Made by a program: the position numbers and the translations under genes | Notes under the pieces: generated by a model | Databases searched by the model: none | What the model was told of the DNA's origin: nothing | Seen by the model: only the letters and a program-made list of their open reading frames with translations | Source of the DNA: Cerioporus squamosus | Lineage: Eukaryota > Basidiomycota > Agaricomycetes > Polyporales > Polyporaceae | Assembly: GCA_022592435.1 (NCBI GenBank) | Contig: JABYQS010000435.1 | Span: forward strand, 1-22,761 | Direction: 5' to 3' | Length of the DNA: 22,761 nt | Part shown: positions 9,121-19,348 of the stretch, piece by piece | Layout of the letters: each line of letters starts with the position of its first letter | Numbering within the stretch: the first letter of the stretch is position 1

Positions 9121-10293
9121 CTACAAGGAACCTCGTGATTTATCCTCGACCGTTTCCCACTTCCACAAGCTTTGGCCGGGATTGACGAGCTCGTTCGCGT
9201 TCTCGCTGGAGAAGTCGAACTTGCCCTGTCCGATGAGCACCCTGCGCGTGCCAATGATCAGCCACCGTGCCGCATCCTTGTCCCGAGGTGCTCCACTCAC
9301 CAAATGTAATCCAGGAGGTTGTCGTTCGGGTTCGCCTTCAAATTGTTGACGAACTCCTCCAGGCTCTTGCTCTCGATCTCACCCTTGGGCACGCCCTTCA
9401 CCCGCGACACGGTATCGCGAATCTCCTCGTAGCTCACATTCTGGCCCGCGATGCGCACGTGAGTCGGGACCGTCGACGCGGTCGCGGGGTCGAGAGAGAG
9501 GATAGCGAGCTGCGCGACGGAGCGGGCGATGTCGTCCTCTGCCGTCGTCGCGAGGCGGGTGCTGCCCGGGCCGAGAGGAGTGTAGACGTTCCTTCCAATG
9601 TCAATACCCACTGCACTCCACGGTCAGTCATTTGCCGGAATATGGCGCAGGGAAAGACGCGTACAACCAGGGGTGAAGAGCCATCCGAGGAACATGCCAG
9701 TAGCGACCAGGACGAGCTTCGTCTGCGTCCCCTTGAGTGCGGCTTCGGTGTCTGCGTTGATGACGCGCTTTCTGGCCCACTCGGGATGCTCGTAGCCATC
9801 AAACTCGTTGAGGCGGTAGTGGCTGTATCGCAACCACTGGCAATCAGCACTGGATAATCAGGCGACCATGTACAGGGTACTCACGCTCCAAACTCGCTCG
9901 GGAAGTAGACTTTAGGGTTCGCACGCGCGATAGCAGCTACGAGCTGCTTCTCCACCTTCTCAAGAACCGACGTGTTGAGAGCGTTGACGACGACATCGAC
10001 GCCGGAGAGCACATCGTCGAAGGACTCGCTCGTCTTGTACAGCTCTGCACCGAGCTTCGCGAGTTCCTGCGCTTTGGGGGAGTTGACGTCGCGTGTTGTG
10101 ATGCGGACGACGGGAAACTGCTTCCGATACTCCGTGAGGAAGATGCGGGTGAGGTGCAGACCTGGTGGCGGATGAACCGAGGTGCAGTTAACATATAGCG
10201 AATGCCAGTGGACCAAACCGTACGGAACTTGCCTAGGTCACCAGTCCCACCGATGATGGCGACAGTACCCTTGACTTCGTTGGAGGAGGGCAT
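9121..10293 (-). CDS. NmrA/isoflavone-reductase-like NAD(P)-binding protein, tandem copy 1
   Basis: Five exons (10293-10233, 10161-9885, 9822-9665, 9610-9301, 9241-9121) join in frame to 308 residues. The N-terminal Rossmann motif VAIIGGTGDLG (residues 11-21) gives the GxxGxxG dinucleotide loop. Next come VVRITTR (strand 2, where these enzymes choose NADP), VVNALNT and the family signature FPSEFG (107-112). The length matches the atypical short-chain dehydrogenase group that includes isoflavone reductase-like and NmrA-like proteins, which are either NADPH-dependent reductases or redox sensors that have lost catalysis. The substrate is unknown. The first intron (10162-10232) uses a GC donor (CTAG|GCAAGT). 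The duplicate next door uses GT at the same place. A TATA-like element lies about 50 bases upstream of the ATG. Probably cytosolic. Confidence 0.9.
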
Positions 10294-11013
10294 GGTTGTG
10301 GTGTTGAGTGTTCCCTGGGTTGGAGTCAAGACTCGACAGGATGATTATATGCTGTAGAAGCTGCAGAGACAGCGGCTCTTGTATGTCGATGAACGGTGGT
10401 GTTAATCAGCGTGAGTAGATGCCAAATACCTCTCTAAGACTCGGCTCGACCGGCTGACAGAGCTACGACTCCACTCTACCTGTTGACATAGCAGCGTCTG
10501 CCTGCCTTCAATACCAGCACTTGTAGGTTGTTCGAGCCTTGCGGACAGGTGTGCCCCTCTCTCGCCCAACGCCCGCGCGAAATTCAGCCCAGATTCAGCC
10601 GAATCGAAACAAACAAACCTACTGTACTTATACTGACTAGACGTGGCTAGCGCTGTCTTGCCTACCCCATGACATGCGGCCCGTCTCTCCCACTCCAAAG
10701 TCGACAGCGGCCTTGACAACTGCAACAGTTTGGTGACCCTGATGGTTATGCTGAGTGGACTCGGACGATTACCAAGCTCTGCTTGCTGTGCACTCACTTG
10801 ATTACACACAGCCACTCTACTCGCGATTTGCTGACAAGATTCCCGATCCGGCAACTCTCCTTGGCTTGGTCATGGACTTCAAGCACAGAATTGAGGTCTG
10901 TTTGCATCGCCGCACTTGCGAGCAGGACATCATCTTGGATTCGTTGGTTCGCTAGTGTACATCTCGTAGTCGTCCTGCCTCAAAGGTATCATGTGCATGC
11001 GGGATTTGGCAAC
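10294..11013. other. promoter of NmrA copy 1 and 3' flank of copy 2
   Basis: Sequence in 10400-10860 is alignable with the region upstream of copy 2, so it belongs to the duplicated unit. Open frames here (10402-10854 minus, 10755-10955 plus) are not conserved in the other copy and are therefore unlikely to be genes. Confidence 0.5.
10343..10350 (-). promoter_or_regulatory. TATA-like element upstream of NmrA copy 1
   Basis: The minus strand reads GCATATAATC here, about 50 bases before the ATG at 10293. A matching TATATAATC occurs upstream of copy 2. Confidence 0.4.
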
Positions 11014-12177
11014 TCAGACGGAGCCGCGCAATTGGTCCTCGACGGTCTTCCACTTCCACAGACTCTCGCCTGGATTGACGAGCTCGTTCGCGTTCTCGCG
11101 GGAGAAGTCCATCTTCCCCTGTCCAATAAGCACCCTGCGCGAACGCGAACGCGATCAGCTCCGTGCCTCCGGTCGTGTACTAGTATCGTGCCAGATATCA
11201 CCACTCACCAAATGTAATCGAGGACGTTCTCGGTCGGGTTCGCTTCAAGTTGTTGACGAACTCCTCCAGGCTCTTGCTCTTGATCTCGCCCTTGGGGACG
11301 CCCTTGACACGCGACACCGCATCGCGGATCCCTCGTAGTTCACGTTCTGGCCCGCGATGCGGAGGTTGGTCGGGACAGTCGACGCGGTCGCCGGGTCAAG
11401 AGAGAGGATAGCGAGCTGCGCGATAGAGCGCGCAATGTCCTCCTCTGCCGTCGTAGCGATGCGGTTGCTGGCCGAGCCTAGGGGAGTGTAGACATTGTTC
11501 TCAATGTCGATACCCACTACGACTTTCATTGGCGACCGCGAACGTGTAGTCGGAGGGAAATGTACGTACAGCCAGGGGTGAAGAGCCATCCGAGGAACAT
11601 GCCGACGACTAGCTGGACGAGCTTGGTCTGCGTTCCCTTGAGTGCAGCCTTGGTGTCCGCGGTGATAACGCGCTTCCTTGGCCACTCGGGGTGCTCGTAG
11701 CCGTCAAACTCGTTGAAGCGGTAGTCGCTGTAACGTAATATGTGAGCGCTGATAGACAGGTGACGAAGCACAGCAATTCACTTACACTCCGTACTCGCTG
11801 AGGAAGTAGATTTTAGGGTTCGCACGGGCGACTGCAGCTGTCAACTGCTTCCCCACTTCCTCAAGCACCTCCGTATTGAAAGCGTTGACGACGATATCGA
11901 CGCCGGAGAGCAGATCGTCGAAGGATTCGCTCGCTTTGTGTAGCTCTGCGCCGAGTTCTGCGAGTTCTTGTGCCTTAGGAGAGTTGAGATCGCGGGTGGT
12001 GACGCGGACGACGGGAAACTGCTTCCGGTACTCGGTGAGGAAGATGCGGCTAATGCGCAGACCTGAGCGGGCGAGCTTAGTATATAGCGAACATTGAGCG
12101 ATGACGGAGGACGTACCTAAGTCACCGGTGCCACCTAGGATGACGACAGTGCCTCTGACGTTGCTGGAGGAAGGCAT
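11014..12177 (-). CDS. NmrA/isoflavone-reductase-like protein, tandem copy 2, apparently frameshifted in exon 4
   Basis: Exons 12177-12117, 12062-11786, 11727-11570, 11516-11209 and 11134-11014 mirror copy 1. The Rossmann loop VVILGGTGDLG is present, and the signature reads FLSEYG instead of FPSEFG. The C-terminal exon is intact (VLIGQGKMDFS, ending in RGSV). Exon 4 is 308 rather than 310 bases: relative to copy 1, one base is missing near 11331-11333 (GAGGAGATT against GAGGGATC) and another near 11241-11243 (AAGGCG against AAGCG). The first shift runs into a TGA before the second deletion, so as written the product is truncated after about 240 residues. It is either a decaying duplicate or carries consensus errors. 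Substitutions between the copies elsewhere are mostly synonymous or conservative, which argues for past or present constraint. Confidence 0.75.
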
Positions 12178-13159
12178 AGCAGGGTAAGTAAGTGTTCGGC
12201 GGGTTTGAATCGGTCGAATTTCTCAAAATTCGAGAGGATGTGCGAGGGAGAGGCCGCGGAAACATAAGATTATATACGTTCTTCGAGAGCATCTCGTCAG
12301 CGTAAGTGTATGTCAGATAGACCTTCTTCTCGACCAGCTGACAGAGCGGCAATGGCTGACTCACTACTCGCCAGGGCCAAACCTAGGATGTAGCGCCATC
12401 GTGCGATTCCGAGTCGATCTGGTCCTCCTACAAGGCGGGTGCTGTAAGTATTGCCAAAAACCTCCCCGAGGCTCAGTTCATCGCGTCGATAACTCGGCCT
12501 TGTATGTCGACCGTTTCACTTGGTGAACCTTCCGTCCAATGACACGACCTGGTGAACACCTTCTCTTGCCTATGTCCATGTCACGCTGCCTTATTATACC
12601 GCAAGACAAGAGGTGCGGTCGAGTGAACATTGGCATGACTGGACCGATTCGGGGACGTCGACGGATTCCTTACCAAGTGCTGCTTGCTATGCGCTGTTCC
12701 CGAATGCTGACACGATCACCGGTCGGCAACCCGTATGGACGCCGGTCCAGAGACGCGGAGGATGTATGCTCATTGACTCTCCTATACGCTAGCCACAGCT
12801 GCGTGCTAGGGAGTCATCATTCAAGAGACCGATGTATATCGAACAGCAAAGACCTGTGCAGGCATGGACGGCGAGGGAGAAATTGACGCGTACGACATTT
12901 GTTGCACCAAGCACCACATAGCGAGTGTAGGACGGATGGCATGTCTTGTGGTGGCGTTGCTGATCAGCAACAAGTGCGATGGTCTTCGAGCAGCACTCTG
13001 CAGTATTCAATCGCGATGTCTTGTCATTTGTTTCAACTGATAAGCATCGTACTGTGATCAGATGGCGTTCATCAGGACTCTGAGCTGCACGCACGTCGCA
13101 CCAGTCATATCAACATCGTCCTTCGTCCTCATCCACGTTCATCCAAGATAATTCTGACC
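12178..13159. other. divergent intergenic region between NmrA copy 2 and HAD-2
   Basis: The left half is the promoter of NmrA copy 2 and matches the upstream region of copy 1 in patches up to about 12740. The right part is the upstream region of HAD-2. No further gene is supported. Confidence 0.5.
12268..12276 (-). promoter_or_regulatory. TATA box upstream of NmrA copy 2
   Basis: The minus strand reads TATATAATC about 91 bases before the ATG at 12177. A similar element is present upstream of copy 1. Confidence 0.45.
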
Positions 13160-13810
13160 ATGTCGGACGCCCAGAGCCCCGAATACCGCACTCTCATCCT
13201 CGATCTCGGCGATGTGCTCTTCACCTGGTCTGCCGAGACCAAGACTACGATCTCTCCCCGCTTGCTCAAAGACATCATGAGCGGACCAACCTGGAACGAC
13301 TACGAGCGTGGCCGGCTCTCCCAGGCGGAATGCTTCGAGCGCGTCGGAAAGGAGTTCTCGGTCGAGCCCTCGGTCATCGACGAGGCGTTCAAGCAGGCGC
13401 GAGAGTCCCTGCGTCCGAACGAGGAGCTCCTCGCGCTCGTGAGGGAGCTCAAGGCGCAGTACCATGGGCAGCTGCGCGTGTTCGCGCTCTCCAACATCTC
13501 CCTCCCGGACTACGAGTTCGTGATCAAGCTGCCCACGGACTGGTCCATCTTCGACAAGGTGTTCGCGTCGGCGATCCTGGGCGAGCGCAAGCCTGATCTC
13601 GCTACATACGAGAAGGTCATCGCGGAGACGGGCATCGATCCGTCGACCGCGGTGTTTGTCGACGATAGGATCGAAAACGTGGAGGCCGCGCGCTCGCTGG
13701 GCATCCACGGGATCGTGTTCGACAAGCAGGAGGGCGTCTTTGCAGCGTTGCGCAAGGCATTCGGGGATCGCGTCCAGGCGATCCAGGAGAAACAGGCAGA
13801 GGAGAAGTAG
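13160..13810 (+). CDS. HAD-like hydrolase (HAD-IA; epoxide-hydrolase-N/YihX-like), single exon
   Basis: One uninterrupted frame of 216 residues. Motif I is LILDLGDVLFTW with Asp15 as predicted nucleophile; the usual +2 Asp is Gly17, with Asp18 next to it. Motif II is FALSN (Ser111), motif III GERKPD (Lys144), and motif IV FVDDRIENVEAA (Asp168, Asp169). The cap is short and helical (ISPRLLKDIM to ESLRPNEELL). The DLG form of motif I is common in the group containing YihX and the N-terminal phosphatase domain of soluble epoxide hydrolase. Motif IV forms DDxxE. In fungi, related HAD proteins act on terpenoid diphosphates (the AstC, AstI and AstK group), so such a role is possible, but no terpene genes are seen nearby. 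The ATG sits in a good context (CTGACCATGT). No signal peptide. The substrate is undetermined. Confidence 0.88.
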   Translation: MSDAQSPEYRTLILDLGDVLFTWSAETKTTISPRLLKDIMSGPTWNDYERGRLSQAECFERVGKEFSVEPSVIDEAFKQARESLRPNEELLALVRELKAQYHGQLRVFALSNISLPDYEFVIKLPTDWSIFDKVFASAILGERKPDLATYEKVIAETGIDPSTAVFVDDRIENVEAARSLGIHGIVFDKQEGVFAALRKAFGDRVQAIQEKQAEEK

Positions 13811-14169
13811 ACGGCATCAGAGGTGGTCGTCGCGGATAAAGGAGGCAAGATCTGATCAGGATCTGGCGGACTAAGGACCTATATGAGATCAGGATCTACT
13901 TAGTCGAGCGATGTATGTTCCGTAATTGCGTGTGCTATGTACTATGCCTTTATCTCTGCTACTCACACCTACAGCGCGCGAAAGGCCGGAATATACGAGG
14001 GTTCGCGATGGTTTGTGTGAGATGATCAAGTACGGCGGCTTTCAACCGCGGATGACGACGCGTGCGAGCGGCTGTGCCACCGTCGCTCTTCTGCAAACCG
14101 CCATCATTCACGTTCCGACCCGTCGCTGTGTCGTTGCCTGTTCCTCCTCTGGACACAATTCAGGCGGTT
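13811..14169. other. intergenic spacer between HAD-2 and muskelin
   Basis: An 11-base direct repeat, GATCAGGATCT, occurs at 13854-13864 and 13887-13897, just past the HAD-2 stop. The remainder is 3' flank of HAD-2 and the muskelin promoter. An in-frame Met upstream of 14170 is present in the same frame but the added residues look non-conserved. Confidence 0.45.
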
Positions 14170-17100
14170 ATGAGCGACTTGCCTGAGCCGGATGTTGTCA
14201 CGGTCGACTACGAGATCGCTGCATCATCAGGGCACAGCGGGTCATATGTGGCGGAGAACATCCTCGTGGACAGACCCACGGACCAGAGCAGCCGATGGAG
14301 CAGCGCGATTGCTGTCACCAATGGCAAGCAATTCATCCGCTTGCGGCTGAAGCAGCTGTGTGTTCTCAGTGGGTCCTTATGGGTTACGTTGTATCTCACA
14401 GTTCTAACCGCTCTATTCTTTCAGAGAGCATCACGTTTGGCAAAGTAAGTGGGGCTGCGGCGGAACACCGAAATGTCTAACCACACGCCACTGTCAATTA
14501 CCCATGACTCGCAGTTCCACAAGAGTGAGCTGCTCCAAGTTCTTGTCATGCGGCTACAAGCAGAGCTGACAGACGGCCTTAGCGCATCCATGTAATATCA
14601 AGGAATTCAAGGTTCTCGTCGGATTGCACGAGAATAACATGACGGAGGCAAGTCTCAATGTTGAACGGCTACCGCGCCAACTAACCATGATCGCGTTGTA
14701 GATACTCCTCGCCGGTCTCAAGAACGATCCGATGCCAGAGACCTTCTCCATCAAGCATACCAACCGCGTCGGCATGCCGTTTCCCACACGATACGTAGAG
14801 GTCATCCCTCTTTCGTGAGCAATGCCTACACGTATGAGCCATCATTCACTATGCTGATCACCATCTTGACAGCGCCCACGGCCAGAGTTTTAATACCTCG
14901 ATATGGCATATCTCCCTGGCAGGGATCACCGACGAGAAATACGTCGACCAGATAAGGTCAAGATACCAAGAGGTATGCATGCGCATACATGCGATTGCGA
15001 GTGCCGCTGACTGTCTCTCAGTATCGCGAGAGCGTAGTTCTTCGCCAGATACTCAAACACCTCCGCCAACGCCGGTTCCTCTCGCCCATGGCTCAGATCC
15101 TCGCCGAGCCGGCCTCCAATTCGAACATCCACTGATAACCTCTCTTCATGAAGCGTTCGTCTTACAGGGAAACTGGGCAGAAGCAGAGAAGATCGTGCGA
15201 GACTGCGGTAACGAGGGCCTCCTCCGCTCGTACCGCCAGGCCTGTGAGGCTGGCATGCGCTGGACGCGCATACGCGGGATGGATCCGGACGGCGACGTCC
15301 CTTGCAGACGAGGCGGCCACGCGATGTGCATAGACGAGGAGAACGGAATGATCTACCTCTTCGGCGGTTGGGACGGACAGCGGAGCCTCGACGACTTCTG
15401 GGTGTACGAGATTGCCAAGGACTCGTGGCGGCTCCTCAGCGTGGCCACTTCAAGAGAGAAGAACGGGCCCGGACCAAGGGCGTGCCACAAGATGGTTTTC
15501 GACAGCAAGACGGGTTCAATATACCTCTTGGGGCGGCTGGGCGACGGCGACGGATCGGAAACACACCGTGCTACAGGCCACAGTAGCTCGGAGGCACCGT
15601 TGCGTCGTCTAAGTCTGCCTATCATCTCCTCCGGTACTAGTCCCCCGGAGTCAGGACCTGCCGTACCGCTTGGATCTGCATGGCCGACACATTGTTCAGA
15701 GTTCTATAGGTATCATACGCGAGGGCTGGACGCCGGCAAGTGGGATTTGCTCTCGTTCGACACGGCGGTGAGCTTGGTGTCTCTAGGGCTGTCAGGAGAA
15801 GCTCACAACGATCGTTTCAGTCGTCGGGAGGGCCGCCTCTCGTATCTGACCACCAGATGGCGATTGACTGCGACGCGCAGGTCATTTATGTATCGGGCGG
15901 CCGGGTCGTCGATGCAGAATGGGATGCATTGAAGTTCTCTGGGCTGTACAGCTACAACATCCGGACAAGCCGATGGAAAATGTATAAGTGAGTGGCCTCG
16001 CCGTCCTTTCGGTTCGGGCATGTCACTGAGCCGATCACGGTCTGTAGCGCAACCGACATGTACGCGGCGCATCCTTTCATACCGCCACGATGGGGTAGGT
16101 CTCCATGCATACACCGTGTCCGCGGCCGCTCATCAGCTTGCGACAGGGCACTCGATGGTCATTGACCCTAAGTCGCAATACCTGTTCATCTTCGCCGGCC
16201 AGCGAGACGAGAGATACCTGTCCGACATGTATGCTTTCCACATACCCACAAGTACGGTGACCGAGCTCTTCTCCAACTTCACGTCCGCTGGCGGACCGGA
16301 TCCCTGCTTCACTCAGCGCGCAGTTATCGACGCTGATAAGCAGGAGATTTACGTGTGAGTACCATCCACAGCTCGCATGTCACTCGTTCATTACTGATGC
16401 CTGCGAACCCCTATGCAGCCTTTGCGGCCTGACTCGCTCGAGACCCGGCGCGACACCTGTCCTCGAGTCTGAGTGTCCGTACTGGATATACCGCTACAAC
16501 CGCCCCGAGCTCCCAGGCAAGTGGGTGAAGATACTCCCCGGAAATAACGGAGACCCCGCAGTCCCACAGCCCCGGTATGCGCACCAAGTCGTCTACGACT
16601 CCAAGTCGGAAACTGTGTACATGCACGGTGGCAACGCCGGCCTCGGCATCGACGAGGCGGAGTCTGAGCCAGAAGCTCGTCCTGCAAGCTCGGAAGGCGC
16701 GGCGGAAGCACGTATCTCTCACGAGGCGGATGCGGAAAGCAGGCTTGATGACTTCTGGCAGCTCAAGATCGTACGGTGCGTCCGCTTTATCAGGACGAAG
16801 CGGTCAACGTTAACTGATGAGGTATGTACACGCGTGCAGGCCAAGTAACGAGGAAATCGTGAGGAGAGCATTGTACGAAATCAGGCAGCAACAGTGAGTG
16901 TGAACAGCACCATTGCATGCACACCTCCCTTAACACCACCCACCAGGTTCCGCGAGATGTGCGAGGACGGCCCTCCCATCAAGGCGCTCACGTTCCTCCA
17001 GACCCGCGTTTCTTCCGTCGTGAATCACGACGACCCTGAGGAGGCGCAGGTGTTCCGCTCCCTGCTCTCCGCGCACCTCCTCGCTGCTCCTGCACGACCT

Positions 17101-17424
17101 ACTCCGCCAACAAGAGCGGCCACTCCAGTGTCCTCGGGGGGTGGCAGGAGTGGAAGTGGAAGTCCGGAGTCGGGGCGCGCAGACAGCCCGCCTCCGCGCA
17201 AGCGTTCACGTCCAACTTCGCCCATGCCTGGAGGATCGGGATCGGGGTCGGTCCTCCGGTTCGAGGAGGATCCCATCGAGGCGGGGGGCAACCCGCCATC
17301 CCCGGAGAGATACCGCCAGAGGACGCAAATGTTCGAGAGGCTGCTGGCGTTCGTGAACGACGACGCGAAGCAGCCCGACGAGAACCTGCTGGATATGCTG
17401 TCGACGGAGGGCTTGGTCGTCTAG
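14170..17424 (+). CDS. muskelin homologue (discoidin-like, LisH/CTLH, kelch repeats; CTLH/GID ubiquitin ligase subunit)
   Basis: Thirteen exons: 14170-14368, 14425-14444, 14515-14524, 14583-14647, 14702-14814, 14873-14972, 15022-15767, 15821-15987, 16048-16094, 16147-16354, 16419-16775, 16840-16893, 16947-17424. With one missing base allowed near 15105 the product is 854 residues, longer than the roughly 735 of animal muskelin. Order: discoidin-like domain (about 10-168, with SITFGKFHKTHPCN and FNTSIWHISLAGI); LisH/CTLH (about 170-250, YRESVVLRQILKHLR, FEHPLITSLHEA); kelch repeats (about 270-690, including GGHAMCIDEENGMIYLFGG, DDFWVYEI, FIFAGQRDERYLSDMYAF, DDFWQLKI); and the family C-terminus (ALTFLQTRVSSVVNHDDPEE, then TQMFERLLAFVN). 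A Ser/Pro-rich insert with a basic PPRKRSRP (about 747-800) splits the C-terminal region. Muskelin works in the CTLH/GID E3 ligase in cytoplasm and nucleus. The fourth intron has a GC donor. Confidence 0.92.
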
Positions 17425-18430
17425 ATGTTGTTTGTCCCGTCTGGCGTTCATCGTGATGGCATCCTCTGCTGTCTTCGGGCTGTTGTTGCATCGTTGGTTA
17501 TCGCATTGCTCTGTGGGTCGGACATTCTTGCACGCATGTGGTTCTGTTCTGTCTACGTAGTCGTACGCTGTCTTGGTTTGCTATGTCGAACATAGTATCA
17601 CTTTGGAAGACGTGACCGCGACATCGAAACCACGCACCTCGCCAGTACAACCCGTCTCGCTTCCGAAGGAACCTACCGCCGCTGGCTCTCCTGGATTCGT
17701 ACACGCATCTTGCACCAGTCGCTCGCGTCAAGCATGGGACCATGCAGTTGTTCCTCCAAATAGTCCCCCGAAAGAGCGGAGGCATGCGAGAGTGGAGAAC
17801 AGACCACATCGACCAGCAAGCTCCAGAACCAAGGCAGCGCGATCCGCACCCGGGTGACGGTTCTCGACGAGCGCGAGCTATATATGCACCTATTTCCACC
17901 GACTCGCGGACTCCACAACCTTGAAACCAGGACCGGTGCACCGAGGGTACCGGGAACCACCCCGACGCCTTCTCCGGACATGATCGCAGAACCGTGTCCC
18001 GGCATCGTTCTGCTGCCAGCTGCGGTTGAACGATCTTCGCTGCTCGTTGCAGCCCGGGGGGTGTTCGGTCCTGCGACCCAAGGCGTACTTGTCCAGCAAG
18101 CCAAAAGATGCGGCCGGGAAGCCGAGTCGACGAGGCTCCCCGCGGACCCGGGCCAAAACAGCCAGCGAGCACGGCGGACGCGAGCAGGCACCCGCATCAC
18201 CCGCCTCCGAGGCTGCGAGGCTAAAACACCGATATAGGACCTGCGGACCGAGGGGACATACCAGGCACGCCGGGCGAACTGAGGATGGCCCCTGCCCGAG
18301 ACGTCACGCTAGACCACGCTTCGCTCGGGAGAATTCGAAGCCACGGAGATGACTGCGTGGCATGGAGGCTCGTGGAGGCGGGACGTCCGTGTTCCTGTTC
18401 CGCCTAGCTATACAGTACTTAGGTTTCGCT

Positions 18431-18451
18431 TTCTGGGTTCTGGGTTCTGGG
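18431..18451. repeat. three tandem copies of TTCTGGG
   Basis: A 7-base unit occurs three times exactly. It is short, likely a slippage repeat, and lies in a gene-poor region. Confidence 0.6.
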
Positions 18452-19008
18452 TTGAGGCGTTGGGCTGTCGTGGCATGGGCATGTCCTCCCAGGGGCTGCT
18501 GCACTACCGGTGTTGGGAGACCGGTCCGCAGTGTGCGTGCATATGCATGTGGCGACCAGGCTTCGCAGACTGCGCCCGGAGTGCCTGTCTGGCGTTCAGT
18601 CTACTGCGAAGTTGAGTGAGATGAGGTTGCGCATGCTCAACGTTCGGCTGTTATCCCACGTACCGAAGCCTGCCAGTGCAGGAGAGTTGTGCGCAGCGCT
18701 GACAGCCGGGGTCGAAAGTGAGAGCGGGGACAGCACAGGATAGAGAATAAAAGAAAAGAGATTCAGTGTACGCGCGTACCTCGATGCGCAGCCAAGCAAA
18801 CATAGAAGAAGGACAGCACCAACCTTCATGTCCATGGCCATGCTACAGCACGACATCGACGAAGAGGAGAGCCGTGCAAGCCTATGCATGAGCGTACGAT
18901 GATTGAGATTTTGCCAAGACTCGCAAATCAAGGAAACGTTAACCAAGACACGGAGAGTCGACTACTACCTGGCGACTATACTATACACCAGAGGCAAAGA
19001 TTTCGTTC

Positions 19009-19030
19009 GGGAGAGGGAGGGGGGGAGGGG
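19009..19030 (+). other. G-quadruplex motif, distal 3' flank of the arrestin
   Basis: G-runs of 3, 3, 7 and 4 (19009-19011, 19015-19017, 19019-19025, 19027-19030) are separated by 1-3 bases, and more G-runs follow at 19041-19048. It lies on the template strand of the arrestin gene, about 690 bases past the stop. Confidence 0.55.
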
Positions 19031-19323
19031 ATCGATGGAAGGGAGGGGATGCAGGTAATCGAGGTGGGAACAAGAGACAAGAGACAAACACTAGTACTGC
19101 AGGCCGCGCGTACAAAATCCACTGCGGGCGGTACGTATGTGTACCTAGCTGACGACGGGGGTGGTAAGAGGGTGATGGTGATGGTAATACACGTATGAGA
19201 ACCGATAACCGGGAACAACAAGAACAACACAACATAAAAGAACCAAGAAAAGCGAGACGAAGGAGGGGTAAGTACTCCGTGAGGGACAGTATGCATGTAT
19301 GTGCGTATGTATGTACAGTCTAT

Positions 19324-19348
19324 GGGTTGGGTGGGGGGGGGGGTGGGG
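19324..19348 (+). other. G-quadruplex motif downstream of the arrestin stop
   Basis: G-runs of 3, 3, 11 and 4 (19324-19326, 19329-19331, 19333-19343, 19345-19348) have loops of 2, 1 and 1. It is on the template strand, about 375 bases past the stop of the minus-strand gene. The placement resembles that of the motif at 3396-3422. Confidence 0.65.

Larger units (their letters stand above)
9121..12740. repeat. direct tandem duplication of about 1.9 kb carrying the NmrA-like gene and its promoter
   Basis: Start codons lie 1884 bases apart and stop codons 1893 apart. Exons 1, 2, 3 and 5 have identical lengths in both copies (61, 277, 158, 121). Similarity continues upstream: CTGACAGAGC at about 10453 and 12337, and ACCAAG followed by CTGCTTGCT-like sequence at about 10771 and 12672, both at near-constant offset. 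The exact right boundary is uncertain. Confidence 0.8.

Noticed and set aside
10402..10854. 150-residue minus-strand frame with a P-loop-like GVGKTALA
   Set aside because: Only eight residues fit an ATPase, nothing else does, and the frame is not kept in the duplicated counterpart upstream of copy 2.
10755..10955. 66-residue plus-strand frame
   Set aside because: It lies in the duplicated promoter region, and the equivalent stretch near 12640-12740 does not keep the frame.
17498..18172. 224-residue minus-strand frame and overlapping plus frames
   Set aside because: No recognisable domain; several overlapping frames are open on both strands, as expected for GC-rich non-coding sequence.
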